Shown here in pieces: positions 1 through 11,016 of a stretch of DNA of 64,000 nucleotides. The stretch comes from Phymatolithon calcareum. Lineage: Eukaryota; Rhodophyta; Florideophyceae; Hapalidiales. The stretch lies in the NCBI GenBank assembly GCA_977006965.1, contig OZ345362.1, positions 930,001 to 994,000 of the forward strand. The letters are read 5' to 3'. Every line of letters begins with the position of its first letter. Positions within the stretch are counted from its first letter, which is position 1. The notes below the pieces were generated by a model. The model did no database searches. It worked only from the letters and a program-made list of their open reading frames with translations, and was not told the DNA's origin. The position numbers were made by a program, and so were the translations under genes.

Positions 1-33
1 CATCGCACGTCCTTCATTATTGCTGACGCGAGT

Positions 34-963
34 ATGGCGGTACGCCCCCTCGCGTTCGCGGCTACTCTCCCGACCGCGACCAGGGCGTCGCGTGCGCTCG
101 AAACATGCGCTGCGCACGTGAGGTATGCTCCTGTGCGTATGGGGGCGCGAAAGGCGGCCGCGGAGGCTGATGCCGTGCGCATTGCGACTCTGCGCGGCGT
201 CGACAAGACAGTCGCGGAGCGTGCCGTGGCCGCGGTTATGCGCGCAGCAGGCGCCATGTTCGGTGTGTCTGAGTTTATGACGCCGCGTGACGTGCACGAA
301 GTTTGCATGGCATGCAGGCGAGGCCTCCCTGACGCACGCGTGGTCGCTTGGGGCGGCTATCCAGACGCCGAGCGCGCAGTACTGACTGCGGGGCATATTC
401 CAAAATTTGCAGACGATGGCGCGGTTGTAGAGGTTTTAAGAGAAGAACTTGCTGCTGTGGTGATGCGGCGGAGGTTCGAGGAGGAGAAATTGTCGCAGCG
501 CGACTTTCTTGGTGCGGTGCTGGCGCATGTGAAACGAGAGCGCGTAGGGGACATAGTGCTTAGGGAAGATGGCACTTGTTGCTACGCTGTGGTACATGCG
601 GACGTTGCCGATTACCTCATCGGTGCGATAACGAGCGTTGGGCGAGTGGGCGTTGAGACGAGTATGGTGTCGTTGGATGAGGTGAGCCCCCGGGAAAGAA
701 GTGTAAAAGAGTTTACTAATGTGGAAAAAAGCTTGAGACTCGATGCCGTAGGAAGCGCAGGATTTGGAATAAGTCGGTCGAAGATGGCGGAGGGGATCCG
801 GAATGGTGGGGTGAAGGTTAATCACCGCGAGGTTTCGTCGCCTGCCAAAACGTTAAAGGCAGGGGATGTAGTAAGCTTGCGTGGAAGGGGTCGAATTGAG
901 ATTGCGGAGTGCGGGGCTACACGAAAGGGAAATATCCGAATAACAATTTTAAGATACTTGTAG
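34..963 (+). CDS. S4-domain RNA-binding protein, YlmH / photosystem II S4 type
   Basis: This 309-residue protein starts at the first ATG in the frame, 33 bases from the window edge. The N-terminus (about 45 residues) is rich in Ala, Arg, Ser and Thr with few acids, as in a plastid transit peptide. The middle matches the layout of the YlmH family, including a WGGYPDAER stretch near residue 105. The last quarter (about 230-290) is an S4 RNA-binding fold: a helix with ISRSK, then GGVKVNH and a KAGDVVSLRGRGRIEI strand pair. Relatives in cyanobacteria and plants are linked to photosystem II function or ribosome rescue, so a plastid RNA- or ribosome-binding role is inferred. No intron is needed. 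The family call is firm; the exact function is not. Confidence 0.85.
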   Translation: MAVRPLAFAATLPTATRASRALETCAAHVRYAPVRMGARKAAAEADAVRIATLRGVDKTVAERAVAAVMRAAGAMFGVSEFMTPRDVHEVCMACRRGLPDARVVAWGGYPDAERAVLTAGHIPKFADDGAVVEVLREELAAVVMRRRFEEEKLSQRDFLGAVLAHVKRERVGDIVLREDGTCCYAVVHADVADYLIGAITSVGRVGVETSMVSLDEVSPRERSVKEFTNVEKSLRLDAVGSAGFGISRSKMAEGIRNGGVKVNHREVSSPAKTLKAGDVVSLRGRGRIEIAECGATRKGNIRITILRYL

Positions 964-1105
964 AAGCTGACGAGGCTTTAAAGGCGACGGTACGGTTTGC
1001 TATCCGATTTATGGATGTATCAGTACGTAGTCGAAACTATTCACCTTGCCTTCCTGTCTTTCTTTCTTTATTGCAGACGACACAAATTTAACGCCAGAAC
1101 TAATA

Positions 1106-1790
1106 CTATAGAAAGTTGTCATTGTTGAAGAATTGGAGTATCTCTACGGGTCCCTCCCTGCACAGATCTTCTACGGTTTTGTCAAGCACACTTCCGATCA
1201 ATTGCCTTCGATAGGCGGTCCGACCAGAGCAGCGTAGGATTAGGTCCTCCACTGTCTCCTTGACGCCATGGGGGCAGACCGTGACCGTAGATAGGTCCAT
1301 TGCTTTCCTTCTACAGGGCGGTTTGACAATGGGTCGTGTGGCTTCCAAAGTGAGAGGTATCGCTTCACGCGACACAAGACTCGTTTCCAAAATTCACAGC
1401 CGCGCGAGCTCATCAGCTGCCTCATTCTTCGGGACGCCGCAGTGACTAGGTATCCAAACACACACTCTATGTGAGCCTCGGGGGACACTACTTGTTCTAT
1501 AAGATTCCATAGATTCTGGACCATATTACCAAACATGCGCGGTTGCCCGCTGAGCGCGTCTATGCGGTTACAGCTGTCAGTGCACAATTTGATAATGCTG
1601 CCTCGTGAAAGCTGTTGATTTGACACTGCCCGAACGCATGCACGACCACACATGCCTCCGCGTCGATGCAAGAGGGTCTTGGACCGGAGTTTTTGGCTAA
1701 GCTCCAGGTAATGCACTTTGACGCTCAGTTATTTGTTGAGATGAATTCCGAGGAACTTGTATGCCGCAACTGCGTTGATTGCCTCGCCGT
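1106..1790 (-). pseudogene. Decayed RNase H tail of a non-LTR retrotransposon
   Basis: On the minus strand two overlapping frames reproduce the RNase H region and C-terminus of the element at 11653-13036. Examples are DALSGQPRMFGNMVQNLW against DALAGQPQMYGEMTRKLW, and KETVEDLILRCSGR against KETVDHLILRCSGR. The conserved IPSHCGVPKNE motif is visible only after a change of frame near 1450, and the first catalytic aspartate region is missing. This is an old, 5'-truncated, frameshifted fragment in the downstream flank of the S4 gene. Confidence 0.75.
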
Positions 1791-2058
1791 TGATATTGTT
1801 ACCGTTTATAATTTCGTGTGGAGACAGTCCGCCTGTAGCAAATCCTAGCACCTCAGATGCTAGGAATTGCTGCATATGAACAGGTGCTGCAACTGCTTAC
1901 CTTGAAGTAAATGGAAAATACCCAAAGGGCTGTGCGCCGTTTTAGAAAGTTCCACTCCACATACGACTGGAATGAATAAAACTGCGTTCAACAAATCTAT
2001 GCAGACGCAAAAAAGTTATCGAGTAATGAAAAAGGAGGCAAAACAACGATTCTAACCT

Positions 2059-4188
2059 TCAAGAAAAGAACGAGCGCAAATACATAATGATGTCTAGCAT
2101 CTCTCCAGAAAGCCGCGCGCGATCGTCTGTAACAATTCTGCTCACGGCGGAAAAGTTGCGCTCGGATGTGCATGATGAAGCTGGAATTGCAAAGAGCCTA
2201 AGGGCGAATCTGGACAAACGAGGATATTTCGCCTTGTTCCTGATCCAAAACTGAACAACTCCCATATCCTCGTCTTTTCGCATCATTGCCTCATCAGTTC
2301 CTGAGACAATCGCGCACTTGTAGAGGGTGTACTCATCTGTCTCAGGTACTTTTCCGCTACGGTCGTCAAATAAATTCGACAATCGAAATTTTTTTGTCGG
2401 GGGATTCTCATCGGCGCCCTGTTCAGGAATATCAGACAATGCCACTGGAGACATCTGAGGCATGGAGGATTGCCTGATATCGGGGGGAAGTACTATTTCC
2501 ATAACTGCATTTCGCACGAACTTGTCACCTCGCGCCATGTACTCAACACGCAGCTCATTGTCTGTGATAGAGGCGCAAGATTTGAGTAGCGGATGCAACA
2601 AAAGGGCAGCAATGTACGCGTCATGAACGATGATGACGCTAGAAAGGAGGTCAAGAACGCGGGAAGATAGACAGGCGAGAATTGTGTCACGCGGATCGGC
2701 AGCATTGTCGGCAAGCGTCTTCTTGCACCAGAACAGAATCGGGAGAACTTTGTGCATAGTGGGCTTTGACGTCGTCTCTAGCAATCGCAGCGCAATAACC
2801 AATGGCTCGCAAGCAGAAACAACAGAGTCAATGTAAGGCAGAGAGGTCTTTGCGCCAACCGTAGTACATCTTACTCCACGCCAGGCTTTCTTCGCAGGAA
2901 GTGATTCACCATCGGAAACAATCGCGTCAATGTACGGGGCAGATATCTGAATTCGCTCCAGCGAAGAAAAAAGGGAACACCATCGAGTCTCCACCTCCTG
3001 TATGAGCGCGCACCCCGGTGGGAGTTTCCGATTCGAGTCCGACTGCTTGAAAATGCGGACCAAGGTTTTTGAGCTCTCAATGTTCTTCCATACCTCAGCA
3101 AGAATCGGGTCACCCGTCTGCAGTAGCTTAGTCTTGTCGAACGCTGTTCGCATGACCGTTGTGAGTTGATGGCAGATGCATCCCAGCCATTTAAGGTTGA
3201 GGGCAGCTTTTGACTGCGAGACAGAAGCTCCAACCACGTTCGGCATAACAGCTGCACAGTCCGTCACAAATGTGAACTTTTTGGTGAGTCTTTCGAAGTC
3301 CATATGATACAGTTGTTGAAGCACTGTCTCCAAAGTTTTCCTGATTGCCACTGAGGTCTCGCCAAGTGTAGAACTATGCTCCGTCAAAAAAAGAATCTTG
3401 TTCTTCAAAAAAATATTTTGGTTGCCTGTTAATGCATCTTTTGGACCAAAGTCGAAATAGTGGAGAGTAAGATCGTAGTACTTTGCGCCCGTGTTTCCTT
3501 GTTTGAGACCATCACAACTCATACCGCCTCCTATTTTGAGCGCTTCAGGAATGCCGACGGTAGCATCAAATTTTCGCTTTTCTTCGGCAGTTTTAAGCAG
3601 ACTGTTCTTCACAGCAGTGGTCGATGGCATTGCATCTGCAACATCGAGCATGTGTCCAGTGGGCATTGTTTGACCGGCCTTAAACATAGCCGCGGCAAAT
3701 GTAGCCACTCCTGCCTTTGCGTACGTCCAGCTGATAGGCTGGAAGTTTTGGTACACAGCAGCGGCCGCAGCTTTAGCAAGCATAGCCTTGGTGTTCTGGT
3801 CAAGCCGCCACATCATGCTTCCGGTGTTTTTGTCTTTCGGCTCATGCTTTTCCATGTGAAGGGAGTAGTTGGTAGTGCCACCAGAAACTGGGTTGTATGT
3901 TCTGACTGCGGCAGTGACAGGACAAACATGGTTGGCATAGTATTTGCATACAATGTACCCGCAATGCATAGTAGTGTTCGAGTAGCACAATAGCATCCAT
4001 CCTGAGTACTTTAAGGACCGAACACGGGAATTGATGGACTGACCGATAACAGAATCATGACTTAAAAGTTGGAATCCCGTTGTTTTTCCCGCAAGCATGT
4101 CCCTAACGATGGATTGTGCATGCTTTTTGTCGGCAGGAGGCGCACGACTTGGAGTACCATGCACAGAAGGAGAGGTGCTTGTAGCCAT
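2059..4188 (-). CDS. hAT-superfamily transposase (family hAT-1)
   Basis: This is an intact 709-residue frame. The chosen start is the ATG at 4188; the frame stays open nine codons further upstream, to a GTG. Near residues 60-105 a BED-type zinc-finger-like pattern is visible (paired Cys, then GGTTNYSLHMEKH). The middle carries FVTDCAAVMPNVVGA and a CICHQL segment, matching the hAT catalytic core layout. The last ~75 residues are the hAT dimerisation domain (FWIRNKAKYPRLSRFALRLFAIPASS, then SERNFSAVSRI). The enzyme would cut and paste DNA with 8-bp target duplications. I could not find its terminal repeats. The uninterrupted frame suggests a young or recently active copy. It is clearly distinct from the hAT-2 family elsewhere in the window. 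Confidence 0.85.
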   Translation of the reverse strand: MATSTSPSVHGTPSRAPPADKKHAQSIVRDMLAGKTTGFQLLSHDSVIGQSINSRVRSLKYSGWMLLCYSNTTMHCGYIVCKYYANHVCPVTAAVRTYNPVSGGTTNYSLHMEKHEPKDKNTGSMMWRLDQNTKAMLAKAAAAAVYQNFQPISWTYAKAGVATFAAAMFKAGQTMPTGHMLDVADAMPSTTAVKNSLLKTAEEKRKFDATVGIPEALKIGGGMSCDGLKQGNTGAKYYDLTLHYFDFGPKDALTGNQNIFLKNKILFLTEHSSTLGETSVAIRKTLETVLQQLYHMDFERLTKKFTFVTDCAAVMPNVVGASVSQSKAALNLKWLGCICHQLTTVMRTAFDKTKLLQTGDPILAEVWKNIESSKTLVRIFKQSDSNRKLPPGCALIQEVETRWCSLFSSLERIQISAPYIDAIVSDGESLPAKKAWRGVRCTTVGAKTSLPYIDSVVSACEPLVIALRLLETTSKPTMHKVLPILFWCKKTLADNAADPRDTILACLSSRVLDLLSSVIIVHDAYIAALLLHPLLKSCASITDNELRVEYMARGDKFVRNAVMEIVLPPDIRQSSMPQMSPVALSDIPEQGADENPPTKKFRLSNLFDDRSGKVPETDEYTLYKCAIVSGTDEAMMRKDEDMGVVQFWIRNKAKYPRLSRFALRLFAIPASSCTSERNFSAVSRIVTDDRARLSGEMLDIIMYLRSFFS

Positions 4189-6303
4189 CTTGGAGTGAAA
4201 AAGAAACGGGCTCACTCAGAACGGAGGACGATGATAGGAAATAATTCGGAGGACGAACATACCGATCTGGAGGAGAGCTTCTTTATACTGTTGAAAGGCT
4301 TCTAGCAGGGGAATGCTTCTAGACTCTTGTCCTTATGGCATTATGAAGATCACTCAACTATATACTCATTTGTCGATTGCCACCTTTCTATAAGGCCCTT
4401 ACACGATATCATATCCCGAATCAATCCGGTATTTATCCAATCCGGTTCGATTTGATTCTGCATCCATCCGTAATGGATCCGGAAGAAGTTGACATGCATC
4501 CATATCGACACTTGGAAGCCGGAAGTCGACAAATTATCACTCGGTCCAGAAATCATTTAAGTTTTACTAGCTCGCTGATAGATTTTGACAACAAGAAAAT
4601 TATCCAGGAATCCACCAAATTTCCATCAGAAAGTCAAACGTATATCCAAAAGTGCAACAAAATCGCGACCGGAGCGACGGATGACTGGATTAGTCCGGCG
4701 GAATAAAACGCTGGAGTAGAGTCCAAATGATCTGGCCGTCCACGTGGACTCGCGGAACGTGGAACCACCGCGCTTGCTCCGGGTGGAATCGAGTTGTCGA
4801 GCGGTAGGCAGAGAAGAAGGAGTGCTTTCCTAATTACCTCGCAGAAATAACGATCTGCCGTCATCTAAGTAGAAGTTAATTAAGAATAAAGCGCGCTGCC
4901 ATGCGAGCCCCACGAGGGGACAAAGCAAGTGACATGACATGACATGTGACGAATACACTCAATTGACGGTGGATTTAAAAGCTCAAAAAAGTTTAGAAAA
5001 AGAATGCGGAACACTTTTTTAGCATCAGATTCGTAAGGGAACTTCTTGTTCTTGGTGGGGAGTACCCCTTTTACTACCATACAACTGACTCGTTAGCCGG
5101 TAGGAACGAAAATCTGCTGGTCACTCAGAAAAAACTCATCTGCCATGCCTCGAGAAGAAGACCCGCGCCGAGTGGTCAGTGCAGCCGTACACACCAAACC
5201 AACATAAGTGACAAGTCCCGAAAAGTGCTTCCGACTATACGGAGCATTTTACAAGTCAAAAAAGGTGAACGGCACTGCTCAAGAGGTGTACGTTGATGGT
5301 CTCTCGACCACGTCACTTCGCGTGAAATGGGTCCTTGTTCAGAAACCAATCGAAAAGACTAAGATTAAGACTACCAAAAGTCAAGGCAGGGAACGCTGAC
5401 GAAGGCGCTCGTTCCTCTCGAATGGTTGTATGGAGTCCCAGCTGTAACGCTTCACGGCGTTTCAGGGTGAAGGAAAAGATGGGAGCGATGGTAACGTTGG
5501 GAACAACAGAGATTTAGAGGCTAGGTCGCTATGCGGTTGCTCGTTTCCGATGGCGCTGCCTTTATTGTGCTTAAGTAGTAATCAGCTCGTTTAGCAATTT
5601 AGTGTTCAAAGCGGTGGCCAAAGGTGGACGAAGTAGGTAGATGGTGATGAGCTGTCTTTGTTGAGTTGTTTGTTGGTTACCAGAATTTATTAGACCAACG
5701 ATAGCTTTTTATACTAATCATGAATAGGTGACAAGCAATCTATAAGATCTTCCATCAGTACTATAGCACAAGCGCGGCACGCGCTATGTGCTAGATTACC
5801 CTTCCGCGTATTCTTACGCAGTAACATAGATGAAATACAAATGAAACAAATATGTGATCAGGGATCAGAGGACATGACCGGGCGAAACAATAATTGATCA
5901 GGGATCACAAGGAAGACAAGATGTAGATGAACTTGAGGAGGTTCGGACCGAAGTGGAAGCTTGCGAATGGAGTCTGGTTGCACTTGAGATTTGGACAGCG
6001 GTGCAGAAATTGTAGATTCCTGTCGCAAAATGTCAATTAATAGTTCAGAACAAAATAGGGTTTATTACCTTTCGCGCGCTCAGCATTGTAGAACCTCGCG
6101 AAGGTCCACGTGCTGTTCAAGAATGTCGCCACACACCAGTTAGTCTTAGTGATCCGTTATGACCGCTGGTTTCCCAAACGGGGACCGGTAATGGCGAGAC
6201 GCCTACACCAGACACTTCTCTCCGTGTGCTCCCGGAAGGAGCACTGAGCCGACCAAGACTTGGTGATTCTTATTCCGACTGCCTTCCGACACAATGCTGT
6301 GTT
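4189..6303. other. No recognisable gene
   Basis: Apart from short open frames (the longest about 110 codons at 4377-4706, without a recognisable domain) I see nothing coding. Stretches around 4400-4560 repeat an ATCCGG core several times, which could be subterminal sequence of the neighbouring hAT-1 element, but no inverted end pair was found. Two copies of GATCAGGGATCA lie at 5858 and 5898. Confidence 0.4.
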
Positions 6304-6355
6304 CGGGGGTTGCGCCAATTCCATTGTTTGCGATTGCAGTCCCGAGTGAAATTTA

Positions 6356-6691
6356 TCAATTTAATTGCTCAGTTTTGTTAGCAGCAATTCGCATTGCAAT
6401 TGGAAGGCTTCCCACAATATAGACATCAATACTAAGATAGCTGTTCATCGCCTTTTCACGTTCCGTGAGCTTCATCACCATTGACGATTGAACTGTGAAA
6501 GACGACCCGGACCTCAACTTCTCGGCAAGAACGGCTCTGTATATCTCTAGCAAATGTTCTTCGCTTCCACCTCCAATGCAATGCTTGAGATGACTGTACG
6601 GGTTGGAGAACCCAGTACCCTTTTCGAAGAAAAACTCACTTTCTCCGGTACACTGATCACCCTTTGAGCAGAGAAAGACGCAAAATGGCAC
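6356..6691 (-). pseudogene. hAT-2 transposase N-terminal fragment
   Basis: About 110 codons are open. The segment TGFSNPYSHLKHCIGGGSEEHLLEIYRAVLAEK is closely related to the reading frame at about 23720-23830 (GYTNPYSHLKSFISGGSENHIFQVYRDALA). The Cys residues followed by a spaced His pattern suggest a degenerate BED-type zinc finger, the usual N-terminal DNA-binding part of hAT transposases. The catalytic core and dimerisation domain are absent. Confidence 0.6.
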
Positions 6692-7128
6692 ATTCCGTCG
6701 AGTTAGGCCTACTTGACGCGAGTGTATATCACGGGTTTGTTCTCAAATGAGGTTCATAAGCAGCTGCACAACTTGTTTCGGCTTTGGTGTCAGTGAAGGT
6801 AGTGTCATCGCTAGTAGAGCGGAATTTGCTGGAACGTTGAACGAGGTCTGATAGGTGGGTTGGACTCGACTGTGAAGGGGAATGCGTGAGAATTTCGGAG
6901 AAGGCTGATAGGTTTCAAATCAAGAGATCTAATGCTATCCTTTTTATACTTGAGATTGAACCATCGTGACTGCTGGACTCTAATCGTAGCTAAAGACATT
7001 CAAGCCGTTGTTCTGTATCTGGCTGGTAAATAGATCGATACAGCTAAGTAGATGATAGCACATGAATAGGCCCATTGTTGAAACCGTTTGGAGTCCAAGT
7101 TTCATAGATGTTTTGATGGCATACAGAA

Positions 7129-7290
7129 CGTACTCTGGGTATTAGTAGAACAAAGACCACGTACTGGACATAAGGTAAGTACGTTGATTCTTGCATCCGA
7201 TTAATGTGCTGTGTCTAATGTTCATCTACGTACTCTGGGTATTATTAGAACAAAGACCACGTACTGAACGTGAGGTGAGTACGTTGATTC
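7129..7290 (+). repeat. Direct repeat, 62-bp unit spaced 100 bp
   Basis: CGTACTCTGGGTATTA begins at 7129 and again at 7229. The units 7129-7190 and 7229-7290 are near identical and both end in ACGTTGATTC. A partial third start (ATGTTCATCTAC) is seen near 7349. The array lies inside the deleted hAT-2 element. Confidence 0.7.
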
Positions 7291-7310
7291 CCTCAACATT
7301 CTGCTTTACT

Positions 7311-7324
7311 CCCCCCCCCCCCCC
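7311..7324 (+). repeat. Homopolymer C tract
   Basis: Fourteen C residues in a row, followed by G and three more C. This is a low-complexity run whose length may be unreliable in the assembly. Confidence 0.8.
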
Positions 7325-7479
7325 GCCCATAACATTCCCCTGGTCCAATGTTCATCTACTTCGATCCTCAGTATTAGGTGCGACTAATTCGACTTGCAAT
7401 TCAGCTCGAAAAACAAATTTGGGTGGAAGTGGGAAAAATTGCAATTAAATTGATAGCAATGGAATTGGCGCAACCCCTG

Positions 7480-9013
7480 GTTCGGGTGCTGTCCCATTTA
7501 TACCATTCCGAATCTGGTCATCGGCGCTGGAGTATGAAGCGGCGCTCATCCAGAGCCAGTTAGACTGTCTCCGAATTTACTGTCTTGCTATGAGAAACAG
7601 GCGGCAGTGTGCGAGACGGAGCCACTTGAGACTCGCTGTTTCTTCTCTTCTCGACAGCGATTATTCCTGACCTCGAATTTGCGACAATTCCAACATGTAG
7701 CAAAGGCAGCAGGAAGAGCCCAATGTTCAGGTAATCACAAGATATACAAAAACCAACACCTTTATTAGATCACGGCTTACCGTAAACTCCGATAGGCCTC
7801 TCTTCTGGGTGGAACTTCCGGCACCCACACGGAAGAGTCGTCTGCTGGCAGGGATAGCGGTGCCCAGGAAGGGTCACAGCAATCTATATCCCTAGATGCC
7901 AGCTTCGGGACAGCGAAGGTATCGCGTCGACGTCCCTTCAGCCGATCACGAGTTCTCTCGCGCTGTCTCGGCATGTGAAAGAGCAGGATGTTACACAGTA
8001 GGCAAAATTCTGTACCTCGAACGCCGGCTTACAGTACTCGCGGTCGAACATCTTCTTCGCCAAACGCCGAGTTTTGCGTTCAGTATCAACCAAAATCTCG
8101 ACGGAATGCAACAATAACCTACGACACAATCAACAGGAGCTCTGAACGCCCTCTTGCGGGCTCTCTTGCCTACACCCTGTATGCTTCTTGGGACTAATGA
8201 GCTTGATGTCTTGCGCCAGACAGTGAGCAGAGTACTTGTGCTCATGGAGTGCGATGATTCGAGCGCCAAGTTCTATGTTAAATTCGGGAAAGATTCCTGG
8301 TCAGTTCTGGAAAGTTCGCACTATAAACGGAGATGTTATATCCGAGAACGGTGGCATCGGGTTCCACACACCATGTGATTCCGTCATGACGATGTTTCGT
8401 CGAGTGCACATGCGAACAATTGTTGCTTTGGGATCCGCTAGGCTGAAACGAATGGGAAGAACGGAGGCTAAGATTGTCGGAATACTCGTTCTCATGAGTT
8501 GGGCCCAAAGATATTTATGGAAGTCTATGATGGGGAACAAGTATATCCTCGCTCCTTCATTTTTAAACGGTGGGATGACCAGAGCCTGGTTCACCGAGTA
8601 CCTCCGGTGCATCATATTCACCGTGCAACCAAGTGAACAAGGCACTATGTCGTCCGTACAGTACCGATGTGCGCTCGTTCACGATTTTCTCGATGCTATT
8701 AATGATCGCAATAAAACCACTGTGTCTTTGTTAGATCTGGTTTGCTTGACAATTTAATATCTCTTTCGTATGGCAACGAAGGCCATTGGATTGAACATGG
8801 CCTCCTTCAGTACATCGCAATCCACCGTAAACCGGAGAAAGGTTGCGAGTTGCTGAATTCAGCCTAAGGAAGTCATGAGATAATGCTGCATCTTGATCTG
8901 GGGACCACGGCGGAGGGCGAGAAGCAAAATGATTTAGAAGGTGAAACTGCCCATAGTTCAGTTGCATTGGGCCGTCTTGTGCCCCATACTCTCGTACAAG
9001 GCGCCTTGTCCTC
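7480..9013. other. Unclassified stretch with degraded reading frames
   Basis: Several medium open frames overlap on both strands (the longest 8236-8757, plus). None shows a motif I can name. The minus strand at 7777-8130 has a basic, integrase-tail-like composition (LAKKMFDREY, FEVQNFAY), which could be an old LTR-retrotransposon polyprotein, but the match is too weak to assign. Confidence 0.3.
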
Positions 9014-9766
9014 CTTATCCCGAAATGGGAGTATGCGTTACACGTTACTCCAATGACAAATCAATTGCTCTCGGCAATCGAGTCGGCCGAGGGCTTGTTC
9101 TACAAGATTGTTTTCGGAAAGTATGCCGAACACCGCCGGGACCGAATGCGAGTTCTGTGCCGACTGGGACCACCAAAGATGAGACGTCATCAAGCAGAAA
9201 GGTTTGCATTAAGCTTGGTAAGACACAGAACGCGCCTTGAAGAAACAGAAGAGTACTTTGGAAGAGATGAGGACGTAAAGGGAGCAATGAAGGATATTGA
9301 ATATCTCAAGATGTATGAAGACTTGCGACAAGCCCTTCGGAAAGCCCAGGATGGATCTGTCACGAAGAAGAGGAGGAGAGAAGAAACAATTAAGGTATGG
9401 GAAAAGGAAGAAGAAGGCAGATCAATGAAGATTCCTATTGGAGGCAAGCTACCAGGGATCCTCTCCATAGGAGAAAGAACAACACGTTTAAGGTGCCTAA
9501 GGTTGACATTCAACCGAGCACCCTTTTGGAGGAAATCAGTGTTGGGTGCTTACTATGGGATAACTGCGGTGATCGAACTAGTCTCCTGTACAGAAATTGA
9601 GTTTGAGTGCAAGAGACTCACAGGAGCCTCTTGTTGGGAGAGAACTGCGAATCAAGAACGTTTTGAGTAGCAAGACGAATTTAGCGTCGTGATTATCGCA
9701 AGAGCTGCCCCGTTACTCCAATGTGAGGCTTTGGGAGCTCTCAAAAATAAAATCATCGAATATCCC
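9014..9766 (+). mobile_element. LINE-A 3' fragment
   Basis: From IPKWEY to the end of the ORF (9053-9670), the frame matches the C-terminal part of the LINE-A ORF2 seen in two arms at 45.3 and 53.2 kb and at 26.9-28.0 kb. Shared landmarks are RLEETEEYFGRDEDV, RREETIKVWEKEEEGRSMKIP and GERTTRLRCLRLTFNRAP. The 3' untranslated end (GGGAGCTCTCAAAAATAAAATCATC, read in two parts) is also shared. The copy lacks the reverse transcriptase, so it is a 5'-truncated dead insertion. Confidence 0.8.
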
Positions 9767-10505
9767 TTGTTCTCTCAGGTGTTCTCCCTTGCACAATAAT
9801 CATCGATGTTCAGTACTCCAAAAAGTAAATTTGCTCCAAGGGCGGTGTTGAAACCCACTTAGCTCCCCCGAAGATGGAAAAGTAATCCACAGGTGGCATG
9901 ATGACTACTTTAGCTTTTCAAAACAACTGCAGAATCTGACAAGTCAAGTAATTAACCCTCGTGTTCTCATCATGTAGTAGACGTGCTGGCGCCGCAATCA
10001 ACATATGTGGCACTTCAACAGGTAGAAAATGTTTTACTAAGCATGCTGAACACAACCATGAGCCTAATAATGAGTAGCTTTCAATGGCAAAAAATAATTG
10101 ATTCTCATTCCCTCAATTGAGGGAAAATTCCCGTCACATAGACACTAGAGCCATTAATCATGGCTGGAGTTTTGGGACAGCTTTGCCATTGACCGTAGAA
10201 CACTACTGCAAAAATTTGAAACATTCTTTCTGGCACGGTTTATCCACGTTATGGGCAAGTTCCACTTTGTCAAGATTAGACCGTTACAAATCTAAGCAAT
10301 ACCACTCGATGAGCATCATATAGGTTCTGAAAACCTTGTGCACAACACCTGGAGCTTGGGAAACGTGGACTCGGCAAGGAGTATTACTACTTGCCAAATT
10401 TTGACCAGATTAATAGACTTTTCAACTATTATATTCCGAAAATTGTACATTTCTAGCTTCTCCTGTAATTTTTAGTGACGCAGTAGAACCGTTTGGAAGA
10501 TTATA
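9767..10505. other. No feature seen
   Basis: AT-rich sequence with no reading frame or repeat that I can support. Confidence 0.4.
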
Positions 10506-10603
10506 TTAGAATGTAGACAACTGGGCCAAAGGGATTGGCCCCCTTGATCAGGAAGGACATGTGTGAAGGGATAATTAGGGCCTTATGAAGGATATCATAA
10601 CAG
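10506..10603 (+). repeat. 98-bp dispersed repeat, copy 1
   Basis: Begins TTAGAATGTAGACAACTGGG and ends GATATCATAACAG. It is almost identical to 10919-11016. A third copy of only the tail (GAAGGATATCATAACAG) lies at about 10640-10656. The TGTTA/TAACA ends of copy 2 resemble the edges of a very short LTR, but no target duplication is visible. Confidence 0.65.
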
Positions 10604-10918
10604 GAGCTGGAAACGGAGTACGGTGCGAATGAACGAGTGAAGGATATCATAACAGCCCCCTCGCACCGTACGGAGTTGAAAGCTTGTACACGTATATCTT
10701 GTAGTGCGGTTTTCGATGCGTGTGGATGACGGCTTACTTGACTGGGTGACCTTGAACCAAGAAGGGAGTGTTCGATGTTTTGTGTTCGTACTGTTATTCT
10801 GCTTGGTGCGTTAGAAATTCCGGAAAATGTATTTCGAGGTGGGCGTGGTGGGAATTGAACTCTTGACTGTACTTTGGAAAGCGCAGTATATGATAGCGTA
10901 AACTGGGACCATAACCTG

Positions 10919-11016
10919 TTAGAATGTAGACAACTGGGCCAAAGGGATTGGCCCCGCTGATAAGGAAGGACATGTATGAAGGGATAATTAGGGCCTTATG
11001 AAGGATATCATAACAG
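10919..11016 (+). repeat. 98-bp dispersed repeat, copy 2
   Basis: Same unit as 10506-10603, in the same orientation, 413 bp downstream. The bases just outside extend it to a TGTTA...TAACA pair. Confidence 0.65.

Larger units (their letters stand above)
6304..7479 (-). mobile_element. hAT-2 family element, internally deleted
   Basis: The left end (from 6304, CGGGGGTTGCGCCAATTCC) and the right end (to 7479) are inverted copies over about 24 bases; the right one reads CAGGGGTTGCGCC on the minus strand. TTGCAAT motifs lie close to both ends, as in the other hAT-2 copies in this window. Inside is one fragment of transposase (6356-6691) and a tandem repeat. No 8-bp target duplication is seen, so the left end has probably decayed. 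Confidence 0.6.

Noticed and set aside
7777-8757. Ty3-like integrase remnant on the minus strand
   Set aside because: A few residues look right, but no catalytic triad or zinc finger could be placed in any frame.
10835-10920. tRNA-like sequence on the minus strand (GTTCAATTCCCACC with a TTTCCAAA anticodon-like loop)
   Set aside because: The B-box-like part is good, but the anticodon stem does not pair and the loop is six bases, so a functional tRNA gene is not supported. It may be a tRNA-derived relic.
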